From contig NC_030856.1 of the NCBI RefSeq assembly GCF_000208745.1, forward strand, positions 13,107,619 to 13,171,618: a stretch of 64,000 nt of DNA, read 5' to 3'. Shown here one piece after another: positions 33,467-52,018 of the stretch. This DNA comes from Theobroma cacao. Lineage: Eukaryota; Streptophyta; Magnoliopsida; Malvales; Malvaceae. Both the position numbers and the translations under genes were made by a program. Under the pieces are notes generated by a model, which did no database searches, was not told the origin of the DNA, and saw only the letters and a program-made list of their open reading frames with translations. Numbering within the stretch: position 1 is the first letter of the stretch; the number at the start of each line of letters is the position of its first letter.

Positions 33467-33975
33467 AGTAGCCAGTGTCATAAAGATGTGATTCGTTCCT
33501 CTTTTGATAGGTGATCTAGCAATGACTTGCAGCCTAGAGGTTGAGTTATGTTCCTTTGACAAGTCAGTCTTTATTTATGTTTATGTTTATGGATAATGAA
33601 CACGTTTATGATGATGTAGCCAATATTTGGCATTTTATTTTATTAATGTTATGTATAAATGTGCAAAAGTAGCTTGAGAGTCTACATGGACACCTGAGGG
33701 TGTTGATAAATGTGTATATGATAATATTCATGAGATTATGGCACTCTGATGATACATGAGATGATTGCACTTACACTATTTATGTTGAGAAGTTCTACAA
33801 CTATCTAATGTTGCTATGGTTGCATGCATGTGATTACAATGTATGCATATAGATGATTGAATGTACACTTCCGCACATGATTATTAATGTTTAATGAATG
33901 AATAGAATGAGGCTTGCTTAGGCCACATGGGTTATATTGTTCTAGGTCCATGCACCGGTCATATCCCAACACAAA
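33467..33975 (+). repeat. End of the old LTR on the far side of element 3
   Basis: Phrases characteristic of the 3' ends of the gypsy LTRs in this window recur: CTCTTTTGATAGGTGA (compare 13594), GATGTAGCCA, and AGGCTTGCTTAGGC with GGTCCATGCACCGGTCAT near the end (compare 663-715). This is the likely continuation of the segment ending at 14927. Confidence 0.6.
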
Positions 33976-34924
33976 ATGCGATGCGATATATGCTATATAA
34001 TAATATATTGTTATATATAATAGTAAATTGTTATTGACTAGTTAGTGTATTAATAAGTATACAATATAATATATATATATATATATATATAAATATATAT
34101 ATTGTTATATGTTATGATGTAGTTAACTATTAATATAAGTTATATTACTATAGGATACTAATATTAATATAAGTTACTTTAGTAATATAAGTTATACTAT
34201 AACAACATTAAAATACAGTACATTAATAAGTTACTATATTAAATTATTAATGTTTGTTATATTACTATAGTACACTAACATTAATAATTTAATATAACTT
34301 ACTACATTAATATAACTATATAAGGTATACTATGTTACTATAATTTATTAATAATTTATAAAAAAAAAGCTATTATAGTATATAGTCTATATAACATAGA
34401 CTATATATTGTATATTAATAAATATACTATATATAGTATGATATATTAATTACTTAATATAAAAATAATAATAATTTAAGCTTAGGGTATAGTTTTCAAT
34501 ATATTTTGCATTAATTTTACATTAATTTTTTATGGATATATTTACATAAATATTTAATAATATTAATGTCTAAATAAATTGTATTTTTATTTTTTATTTT
34601 TTGATGATTAAATCTAAGTCATTTATTCATATATGAGTATAGAAAAAAAATGTATAAGTTAATACATGTAAAAAAATCGCTCTTAATGATTAAATCTAAC
34701 CTTTAATTTATATATATATATATATAGAAAATCATTGTAATTGCATACATGTAATAAAAGCCCTTTAATATACTTATTTTAAAGTCGATTAATTCGGTTA
34801 ATCAAACCAAACCGATAAAACCAATTTGATTGAATTTTTTAAATGATTTATCCAAATTAACCAAATTAATCAAAATTGAATTAATCGAATTTGTCAATTA
34901 ATTCAGTTTTGACCAAAATTTGCT
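33976..34924. repeat. AT-rich palindromic DNA with TA microsatellites
   Basis: No gene is seen. The stretch has a (TA)n run at 34066-34092, repeats of a TAATATAAGTTA motif at 34130-34200, a perfect 20-bp inverted repeat (34235-34254 with 34277-34296), and a 10-bp perfect hairpin at 34381-34405. A block of AATTAACC/GGTTAATT-type sequence at 34785-34910 resembles the ends of non-autonomous plant transposons, but no clean boundaries were found. Confidence 0.6.
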
Positions 34925-35290
34925 CCCCCCTACCCTACAGACCTTTTGATGCTGTTGTTTCTGTCTTTTTTCTTTCTAGTGAAATGGCGTCATTTGATTA
35001 GTCTAAGTGGCTCAACCGTTTACTTCTTTCCCCTTTATTTTCTCTTTTTTTCATTATTTACACAGCGTCGTTTCAACCACATTTATAAACCTAATTGTGA
35101 AACCCTAACCTTATTTTTCTTTCCCACTCTCTCTCCTACCTACGTCACTACCCCTTCTCTGCCCCCTTCTCTCTATAAAACTTCATCAGAAAATGATCCT
35201 TCTGACCACACTTCATGCCACCATTCACCTAGATTTTTTTCAAATTTTCTCTTCTCTATCACTTTTCTTCCCTTTCATTGATTGTTGATA
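34925..35290 (+). pseudogene. Diverged copy of the PRP16 promoter and 5' leader, no coding exon
   Basis: It aligns with 37120-37494, immediately upstream of the PRP16-like gene. Landmarks keep identical spacing: GTCGTTTCAACCA at 35067 and 37257, a TATA-like box at 35084 and 37274, and AAACCCTA at 35101 and 37291, all offset by 2190. Further on the offset rises to about 2221 because of a small indel. No ATGGAG exon or coding exon follows. Whether it drives transcription is unknown; a 111-codon open stretch through it looks fortuitous. Confidence 0.8.
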
Positions 35291-37119
35291 AATATGAAAC
35301 ATGATAATAAAAAATAAAGGAAAATAAAACTATGTAAAGTAAAGATCAAAAGATTTTTTTTTTTTGAATATCACTTTAACAAAAATTATATACATGTGTT
35401 GATTTTTTTTATCAACAAATAGAATGTTAGGACAAATTCATTCCTTCATGTGTCTTAATTTAGGTTGTTTTTATGAAATAAGCTAACTTCTTATGGTTTT
35501 CTACTTATTAAGTTTGAATTTAACAAGAGGTTAAAGGTTCTCACATTGTCTTTCACTTTGGACTAGTAAGGCACCCCAATCCTCATCTATAATAAGTGAT
35601 AGACTACCAATGGAAAGGATTCAATCTGAAAGGAAGTATTTCGCATGTCCATGCGAGGTAATCATCTCATGAGAGCAAGGTACTTTATTTCCTCCTAAAA
35701 GGATAGAACCTAGGTATAAAGCTCACGTATGAATGTGTTATGTGTGAGAAGGAACACGTAAATCTTTGACCAATCATCTCATAACCTCTATCCAAACCAC
35801 ATTTATTATATAGAATAAGTAAAATAATAAAAGAAATATGCAAATAAAGTAAATAAAAGCAATTTTGTTTTTAAATTAAGGGAATAAAGTTGGATATCGA
35901 ATTGTAATCAATTAATTGAGGCTCAAGGAAACATAATTAATTATTAGTTTGACTCTGCCAAGCTGTCATAATATGTGAGTTTGTAAACTTAACCGTTTGA
36001 GGTAAAAGAGGAGTTGTCATCAATTTCTTTTTGATTAGGTGCAATTGATTGGCCACCTATGTGAATCTATCTTTTTCAATAAGGTCTTAAAGCTAAACTT
36101 ATGTTCATTAAAAAGGATAGGTTCCGGTTTACAATTTAAGCTAAATTTGAACGTACAGTTACGTATGAGAAAGGTATTAACACCCTTACAATGCTTTCTC
36201 AACGTGATACCTAATTAATTATATGTTATTCTTTAAGCCCTAATAAGTAAACTTTTTTTCAATACTCAAGATTACTTCCCTCGATCCTTTATTTCATGTT
36301 ATTATTTTATTGTTTTCATTAGTTTGCTTTATTTTATTTGTTTTGAAATAAATAAAAACTCTTTAGTATTGAAATATTTTCTAAATACTCTAACAATTAT
36401 GACAGAATTCAAGAAACATCTCAAACTTAGTAATTTTCAAAAAGTTATCACTTCTAACTTTCTCAAAATTTCATCATTGGAGAATATTTGTCTATTTGTG
36501 TTTTTTTGTTAAACTTATTATACAAATATATGAATATTATAATTTTATTCCTAATTTAAAATATTTCCAATGTTTTATTATCATTATTATCACATGTTTG
36601 TAATAATTATTCTAAAAATAAATACCTTTTTCTTTGTAAAAACAATTTATGACATTAACCCCAAACTCTTGATAGCAAGGTCCAATAATCAATTTTACTC
36701 TATAAAATTTAAGGAAGTACCACTTGTGACCTTCATTAAAAATTTCATTTAAAAAGATTTATCTTCAAACAGTTATGAATTTTTTTATTAATTAATATTT
36801 ACTTTTTCTATATTTAAACATGTTTTATTTTGTTTTATTTCTATGATTTATTATTTATACATTGTTGATAATTATTTAAAATAAGCCTTTTTTTATAAAA
36901 GCAATTTATGAGATTACCCCTAACATTAATGGTAAGATCCCATAATAATTTTTATTCTAGAAGATCATTAGTTACACTTTTTAAACCTAATTTTTTTTAA
37001 TTTTCTAATTAGTTTTTTCCTTAAAAAATTAAAAAAATACAAAAGTTATTTTTTTATTATTTTTTATTTTTGCTATTAGCAATAAAGCCAAAAATAATAA
37101 TAGTAAATATCAATTTTAC
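35291..37119. repeat. Intergenic AT-rich filler with an internal imperfect duplication
   Basis: No gene is recognised. An imperfect tandem duplication pairs about 36560-36750 with 36805-36990, sharing phrases such as AACAATTTATGA or GCAATTTATGAGATTA and CCAATAATCAATTTTACTCT-like text. Around 36125-36200 a GAGAAAGGTATTAACACCC phrase resembles non-coding parts of plant LTR elements, so decayed retroelement DNA is likely. This filler separates the two promoter copies. Confidence 0.5.
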
Positions 37120-37858
37120 CCATACCTGCTCTACGTACCTTTCGGTGCTGCCGTTTGCCTTTTCCTTTCCAGTGCAACGGCGTCGTTTGATAAGCGTAAA
37201 ATGAGCCGTTTAACCCTATCCCTTTTTTTGGCCTTTTTATACATTATTCACACGGTGTCGTTTCAACCATATGTATAAAAGCTAATTGTGAAACCCTAGC
37301 CTTATTTTTCTTTCCTACTCTCTCTCCTGCGCCGCTGCCCGTTCTCTGCCACTCTCTGTCCTTCGTCGCTACCCCTACTCTGCCCCTTTCTCTCTGTAAA
37401 ACCTCACCGGAAAACGATCCTTCTGCCACCATTCGCCTGGATTCTTTTCAAATTTTCTCTTCTCTGTCACTCGTCATCCCTCTTATCGATTAAAACTTTC
37501 AATCTCTAAAATCAATTCCGGGCCGGACCCTCTCTCGAAAGAAAGAATACCTTTTATTTTTCTGAGTTTTCTCGGTAATATTGGTTGCTGTTTGTTTGTG
37601 TTTGTCTTCTCTCTTTAATAAAAAGAAATCAAGCCCGGACAGAGTGAGTCTTCAAATCTTTCGGTAACTTTTGCAACATCAACGTTTTAGATCATTCGTT
37701 AATTGTCTCCCCAGGAGCATCGTCTATCACCTTAAGTGTTTTTTTTTTCTTTTAAAATAGTTTGAAATTGGGGTTTAACTGAAATTGATTTGAAGTTAAT
37801 TCTTTAATTACATTTTCAGGTCATATTAATATCTGTGAAGTTTTTCTGAGCTTGGATA
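37120..37858 (+). promoter_or_regulatory. Promoter and 5' leader of the PRP16-like gene
   Basis: TATAAAA lies at 37274-37280, and a telo-box AAACCCTA at 37291-37298 is followed by a pyrimidine-rich patch to about 37390. Telo-boxes are known from promoters of plant housekeeping and translation-related genes. The leader to the ATG at 37859 is about 550 nt. A possible 5' UTR intron could end at the CAG near 37819, but no transcript evidence is available. Confidence 0.65.
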
Positions 37859-46559
<8,701 letters not shown>

Positions 46560-47759
46560 ATGCAAATTACATCATATTCAATAGTTGGAAATTAACAAAA
46601 TTGTCCTCAGTTATTTGTTGTTACCCCTTGTAAACTTTTATTTTCATATATATGATAGAAAGTTTATTAACTTCTATTTTCATATATATGATACAAGTTT
46701 ATTTCTATAATGTGGTTAATTGTATTTATAATAGAATAGAGAATATGAAAAAGACAGTCTCAAACTTACAAAAATCGCCCTCAATATACTTCTAAAGTAT
46801 ATTTTGATCCTTTTTGTTTCAAATTGCATGGTTAGGTCTCTTGATTTTTTGTTACCCTTTATTTACAAATATGAAAGTCATAATTATCTTTAAATAATTG
46901 AAAAATAAAAAAAATTATCTTCAAATAATTGAAAAATAAAAAATATAAAAAAAATTGTAATCTAAAAAAATTTAAGTAATGATATTCTAATTAAATTAGT
47001 TATAATTTTTTTTGTATTTAGGGAGGTTTTTGTATTTTTTTAACCAAGTTCTTAGGAGATCAATTTTAAATTTAACCAACCCAACTCTTGTGAATTTATT
47101 AAAATATTGTAAATTTATTAAATTTTTGTAGTTGTTGAAAAATTCACTATATGGTGTTGGTGTCTTGATGATAATGTTTTTGGTTGTAGCCACGGTAGCG
47201 TGTGGCCATCCAAAGAGAGAAAAACAAAGGAGAAGAAAAAGAAGGAACTATTATATTTTTCGATAGCAGCAAGAAGAAAACGAGAAGGGCTAGAAGAGAA
47301 AACAAGAAAAAAAAAAAGAAAAATAATTAAAAAAATTATATCTAGTTTAATTAAAATATTATTATTTAATTTTTTTAGACGTTTTTCACTTCAAAATTAT
47401 GAGTTTTTTGAATTGTTAATAAAATAATCATGAATAATTTCTTTCTTTCTTTTAATTTTTTTTGCCTTTTTCTTCATTATATGTTTTTTTTTATTTTTTA
47501 AGTTGATAAAAGTTTGATAAAAAATATTTTCATTATATTTAATTAAATTAGATTATATGATATTTTTTATTTTTTATTTATCAATTATTTGAGGTTAATT
47601 ATGACTTTTTATATTTATTAATAATGTTGACTAATGGTAATAAAAAGTCAAGGAGCCTAACTTTTCAAAAATAAAAAGGTCTATAGGCCTAATAATGTAT
47701 TTTGAAATAAGAGGAGCCAAGTGTACTATAGAAATATATTATGGGGGTTTTCTTATGTT
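46560..47759. other. PRP16 3' flank and AT-rich intergenic DNA
   Basis: The 3' UTR probably lies in the first 150-200 bases, but no canonical AATAAA is present there. A TTTTCATATATATGATA phrase is tandemly repeated at 46642-46695, and a CTTCAAATAATTGAAAAATAAA phrase repeats at about 46890-46940. A lysine-rich 75-codon open stretch at 47200-47427 lies in A-rich low-complexity DNA and is not called a gene. Confidence 0.6.
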
Positions 47760-48137
47760 GCCTGTCGTTAATGCTCCACTTGATAGAAGCATAGATATTG
47801 ATCATGCGTGTTTGTTACAAATATAATCAATGCTGACCTGAGAAAGCTTTTTAGAAAACAATTTTGCTAACTGCTCTCCTATGCTGACATAGGAAGTAGA
47901 AATCAATTTTTGTTGAATCTTCTCTCATACAAAATAACAATCAACCTCAATATATTCTTTCTTTTCATGAAACATCGAATTAGGAGAAATATGTATAGTT
48001 ATCTGATTATCACACCACAATCTCGTAAGACATGAATTTGCAAAACCAATGTCTTCCAAAAAATGACAAATCTACATAATCTCACAAGTAATTTGTGCCA
48101 TAGCTCGATATTCAAACTCTACACTAGACCTTGCTGC
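47760..48137 (-). pseudogene. Decayed copia RNase H fragment, first half
   Basis: On the minus strand the sequence parallels the RNase H end of the copia element at 57305-57650. Landmarks are the phrases for a D-N-Q-A region (ATCACACCACAATCTCG), a FHER-like block (TTTCATGAAACA), and a cysteine/alanine block (GTGCCATAGCTCGATATTC). It has many indels and no usable frame, and it is cut at 48138 by the hAT-like insertion, beyond which it continues. Confidence 0.72.
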
Positions 48138-48158
48138 CATATTTTTAGAAATGTCAAT

Positions 48159-48181
48159 GGGTACCTTGTTACAAGGTACCC
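48159..48181. repeat. Perfect subterminal hairpin of the hAT-like element
   Basis: Two 10-base arms, GGGTACCTTG and CAAGGTACCC, flank a 3-base loop TTA. This lies 14 bases inside the left end. The right end carries GGTACC-like text around 50731 but no equally perfect hairpin. Confidence 0.85.
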
Positions 48182-49119
48182 ACGAGTACCCAACTTGATT
48201 ATATAGAGTTTGGGTATTTTATAATTGGGTTTAAGACGGGCTCAAGTAGTAATTTTACTACCAAGTATCGAGTTCGGGTAGAGTTCAGGTATCACCCCTT
48301 GAGTACTTACTAGTCGAACCCAATTATATCAATATCCAAGTTTAAGCGAGTACCTGCCTCAACCTCGAACCTTAAATCTATTTATATAATATTTTTATTA
48401 ATATTTATATAATATATAATTGATAACTAAATTAAATATGTAAAATTTTATTGGTGTTTGGATTTTAACTTGTGTAAGGATGAGAAATACTTCACATTTT
48501 TACCAATTTATGAATAGTTCATTTTGATAGAAATCGATAGATATATTAATGATATATGATTGTTAGTCAAATTATTAATGTGATGTTATTAATATATTTA
48601 AATTAAAAAACTATTAGATTATTAGTTATGTTTAAATAAAGGATGACTTATTTTAGCTTTCAAAGATAACATGCTTTCGAAAATAGCTTTCCTATAATTT
48701 TAACCATTTATAATTAAGAGAAAAAATTTTTGGACAAAATTGTCATTAATGAAATCTCTTCATATTCAAAGTGTCGTACTTTCTATTTTTAGCTTCTTTC
48801 TTCTTATTAAAGTTAAATGCCATTTTTTTATAATTATAGGAAATGTAACAAATAAAATAACTTAAAAGTTAATTATCCGAATTAGAGGATTTTGGATAAT
48901 ATCTTTTTGTCCAAATCCATTTTATCCCAGTTTGACGTTGAATAATTTTTCAGGATAATATCTTTTTGTTCAAATCTATTTTATCTCAATTTGATGTTAA
49001 ATAATTTTTCAATGTATCTTCATTTTCATTTCCAATTCTTTTTTTGATTTTAAACTTTATCTCTATTATGAATGTGTTTAACTCTAAAAATTTATATTTT
49101 AGTGAAATATAAAGATAGA

Positions 49120-49560
49120 GAACAAGTTACACGTTATATTTAAAAAATGTTATTATTTCATGCCATGTTCAAAAAAATATTGTTACACTTAAAAAAAAAG
49201 TTGTTATACGTTTTAACTACAAGAGTTTATGTTATAGTAAAATACAAAGGACCAAATTACATGCCATATATTAATAAATGTTGTTGTTGCACATCGTGTT
49301 CAAAAAAATGTTACACACTTCAGCAAAAGATGTTACACAGTAAAACTTCAGCAGCAGATTTTACATGCAAAGGTTATAGTTTCAGGACCAAATGTTACAC
49401 ACTATGACCAAAGGTTCAACCACCAGATGTTACATACTAAGGCCAAAGCTTCAACACCAAACGTTATCACGAGATATTACATGTTAAACCTTCCTTTTCC
49501 TACTTATGTTACATGCTAAGACATGAATAATTTTGTTACACACCAAGGCATGTTATACCA
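49120..49560. repeat. Clustered TGTTACA motifs within the hAT-like element
   Basis: TGTTACAC or TGTTACAT occurs at least eight times, near 49124, 49183, 49309, 49329, 49393, 49428, 49506 and 49532, at irregular spacing, with related GTTATAC and ATTACAT variants between. It is a diffuse motif cluster rather than a strict tandem array. Confidence 0.7.
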
Positions 49561-50039
49561 TACTTGAATAATTGAAAAGCTCAACATCAATAAACCCAAA
49601 AAGCTATTATTACTCACCATACCATACTTTTTTATTCGTAGATCGATGATAAGATGGCAAGAGATAGACAAGGAGAGATTTTTGTAAATGTAAATCAATA
49701 AACCAAGAATATGTTATTATGTTCCATATTATGCTCTTGAATTTGTAGATAAATGGCAATATAGTAAGATGACGAGATATAGAAAAAGATAGTGTGGTGG
49801 TAAAATTAAAAGGAGCTAGATAGCAAAAGAGAAAAATGGGGAGCATAGCAGCATGGTAGACGAATGAATGACGGGACAAAAAAATTGAGAGTATTTAATT
49901 TATTTGAGATGTTTTTAAGGGTATTTGTATAATTTCATGACTATAGTTGGGTAAAAACAGTTTTTATATTGATAGTTATTTCTAAAAACAGCATATGATG
50001 AGGGTTATTTCTTATAATTTTCTCTTTAAATAATATAAA

Positions 50040-50530
50040 TATATTATCATATTCCAAGAAATATAATTACTATTATATATACATACTTTTAATATAAATA
50101 TATTTACTTTCTATTTTGTATTTTATAAAAATTATTAGTTATAATATATGTAACTTTGTTTCCAAAAACTTATAATAATATATATATATTTAAAAAGAGA
50201 CTATGAGTTTAAAATAGTTTTGTAACTTATTTTTTTTAATGTCATGTAATTAAAGAGAAACCTATAGAGTTAATTAAATTAATTTATGAAAATATGATTA
50301 TTGATCAACTTGTAATACCTTTTAATATATATATATATATACGTTATATATTGCGTTAATTTATAAAGAATATAATTACTATGAAATATTTACTTTTAAT
50401 ATAAGCATATTTACTTTCTATTTTGTGTTAACGTTACAAAAATTATAACTTATAAATTATTAATTATAAATATATATACATTTATTTATATAAACTTATA
50501 ATATATATATATATATATACCTAAAGAGAA
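50040..50530. repeat. Imperfect tandem duplication of about 0.3 kb in the hAT-like element
   Basis: ATATAATTACTAT and TATTTACTTTCTATTTTGT recur in the same order at 50060-50120 and 50368-50425. Each copy is followed by a long (TA)n-like run and an AAAGAGA phrase (50190 and 50523). The copies are clearly diverged. Confidence 0.72.
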
Positions 50531-50931
50531 GTTGTGAGATTAGAATATAATTATTGTTTGTTTGCTTTTATAAATTTGAATTAAACAATGATTGCTCTAA
50601 ACTTGTAATTTTATTGTTTATTTGCTTTTATAAATTAAATTATTAGTGAATGGTATAGAATATAGATGTGAATTGTAAATATAGTTAAATTGTATATTGA
50701 TATGGGTTTGGATTTGGATTTGGGTAATTAGGTACCCATGAAGAGTTAAATAAAATTTTTTAATATAATCGAATTGTTAAACGGATTCAGATAATTATCA
50801 TATAATGAGTATGTATTAGTGTTCTGGTTAGGACAGTAAATTTAAACAATATCTAAGTAATTATCGAGTTCGAGTACTCGACAACTTAATTGAGTGCAAG
50901 TACCCTACCTATCGACATCCCTATACATTTT

Positions 50932-51300
50932 GCTTCTTACTCTTCTATGATACCAAATTTCCTATCGAAAACACACAATATCTTTTTGTAGATTTCCTAT
51001 CATCTAGTGACCCAACCCAATCAGCATCAATAAGTTGTCAAGTATGTCCATGATCTCCATATACAACGCCTCTGCCAGATGCCCTTTTTAAATATTTTAA
51101 AATACGAATCAAAGCATCCCAATGAATAGTAGTAGGCATTGACATGAATTGACTTACTACACTCACTAAAAAAGAAATATCAAGACGAGTCAATGTCAAA
51201 TAATTCAATTTACCAACTAACTATTTTTATTTCTCAAGATTTGGAAATGCCTTCCCTCGTCCTACTATAAGCTTCACAAATAAGTCCATAGGGGAGTCTC
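50932..51300 (-). pseudogene. Decayed copia RNase H/RT fragment, second half
   Basis: It continues the fragment broken at 48138. On the minus strand, blocks corresponding to the D-W-A-G region of copia RNase H (CCAACCCAATCAGCATC) and a repeated ILRYLK-like block (TTTAAATATTTTAAAATACG) can be picked out, comparable with 57720-57900. It is not translatable. The boundary on the right is lost in unrelated DNA at about 51300. Confidence 0.68.
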
Positions 51301-52018
51301 ACAAGGTTGTGTATAGAACCCCTAATTTTTATCATATGGGTAGAAGAGTAATTTTGATGAGTGAACTTCTAGCAATTACTTTTAGTTTCTAATTTTTGAA
51401 AGTTATTATTTGGAAAACCACATTTTAATAAATTATTAAGCCCAATTTGAAAGAAAATAAAATATGAACATTTTACAAAAAGGGTAAAATCGTAAATTTA
51501 TTTCTCTTTGATTTTGTTAACTAATTTGAGGTTTTTTTTTTTTATAATTGAGAAAAAATAGATTCAAACCTTACTCTTTAAATAAGGAATTATACACTAA
51601 TTAATAAATCAAATGCTCAGATACTAATCTGAAGTTCCTTAAGAAGCTTTTATTTTCCCTGCTCTCCATGTAACCAAGCTTCGAAGGCAACTCTCAAGTT
51701 GTATTCTTGATAAGAACACACACACACTCGGAATGCAGCTTGGCCCATTATCTTGTGAAACTTTGAAGCTGGTGGTCTATTTGATATATGATATTTAATT
51801 TTTGCATTTTTTATCTCAACTGGTCTTCTTCCATTTATTCAATGTCATTTAAGTTCAATATTTAAAGCCAATGTAATTGGAACAAATTCTATGCTTGAAT
51901 TAGTGGATGTGAAAGTTACTTTATTGCTAGATTTAGTACTGTTGTCGATGAGCTTCTTCAAAGGTAAGGCACTTTTATTTATTTATTATTATTATTATTA
52001 TTTTTTTTTGCTTTGCAG
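51301..52018. other. Intergenic stretch before the URB1 fragment
   Basis: Nothing with clear coding content is seen. A candidate upstream exon ends at CTTCAAAG before GTAAGG at 51963, but its phases do not join cleanly to the next exon, so I do not call it. An ATT-rich microsatellite lies at 51977-52003. Confidence 0.5.

Larger units (their letters stand above)
48146..50923. mobile_element. hAT-like non-autonomous DNA transposon, 2778 bp
   Basis: The ends are imperfect inverted repeats: TAGAAATGTCAATGGGTACC on the left, and on the right the reverse complement TAGGGATGTCGATAGGTAGG. The flanks carry an 8-bp imperfect target duplication, CATATTTT at 48138-48145 and TACATTTT at 50924-50931. The insertion splits a copia fragment whose halves rejoin when it is removed. 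An 8-bp duplication and AGGGATGTC-type ends are hAT traits (family knowledge). No transposase was found; the interior is AT-rich with internal repeats. The assignment to hAT rather than another class is inference. Confidence 0.68.

Noticed and set aside
34946..35281. 111-codon open stretch with a hydrophobic start
   Set aside because: It lies wholly in the duplicated promoter/leader, whose original at 37120-37494 is non-coding.
47200..47427. Lys/Arg-rich 75-codon open stretch
   Set aside because: It is the translation of A-rich low-complexity DNA with no recognisable family.
49147..49407. Cys/Lys-rich open stretch
   Set aside because: It sits inside the hAT-like element's TGTTACA cluster and has no family features.
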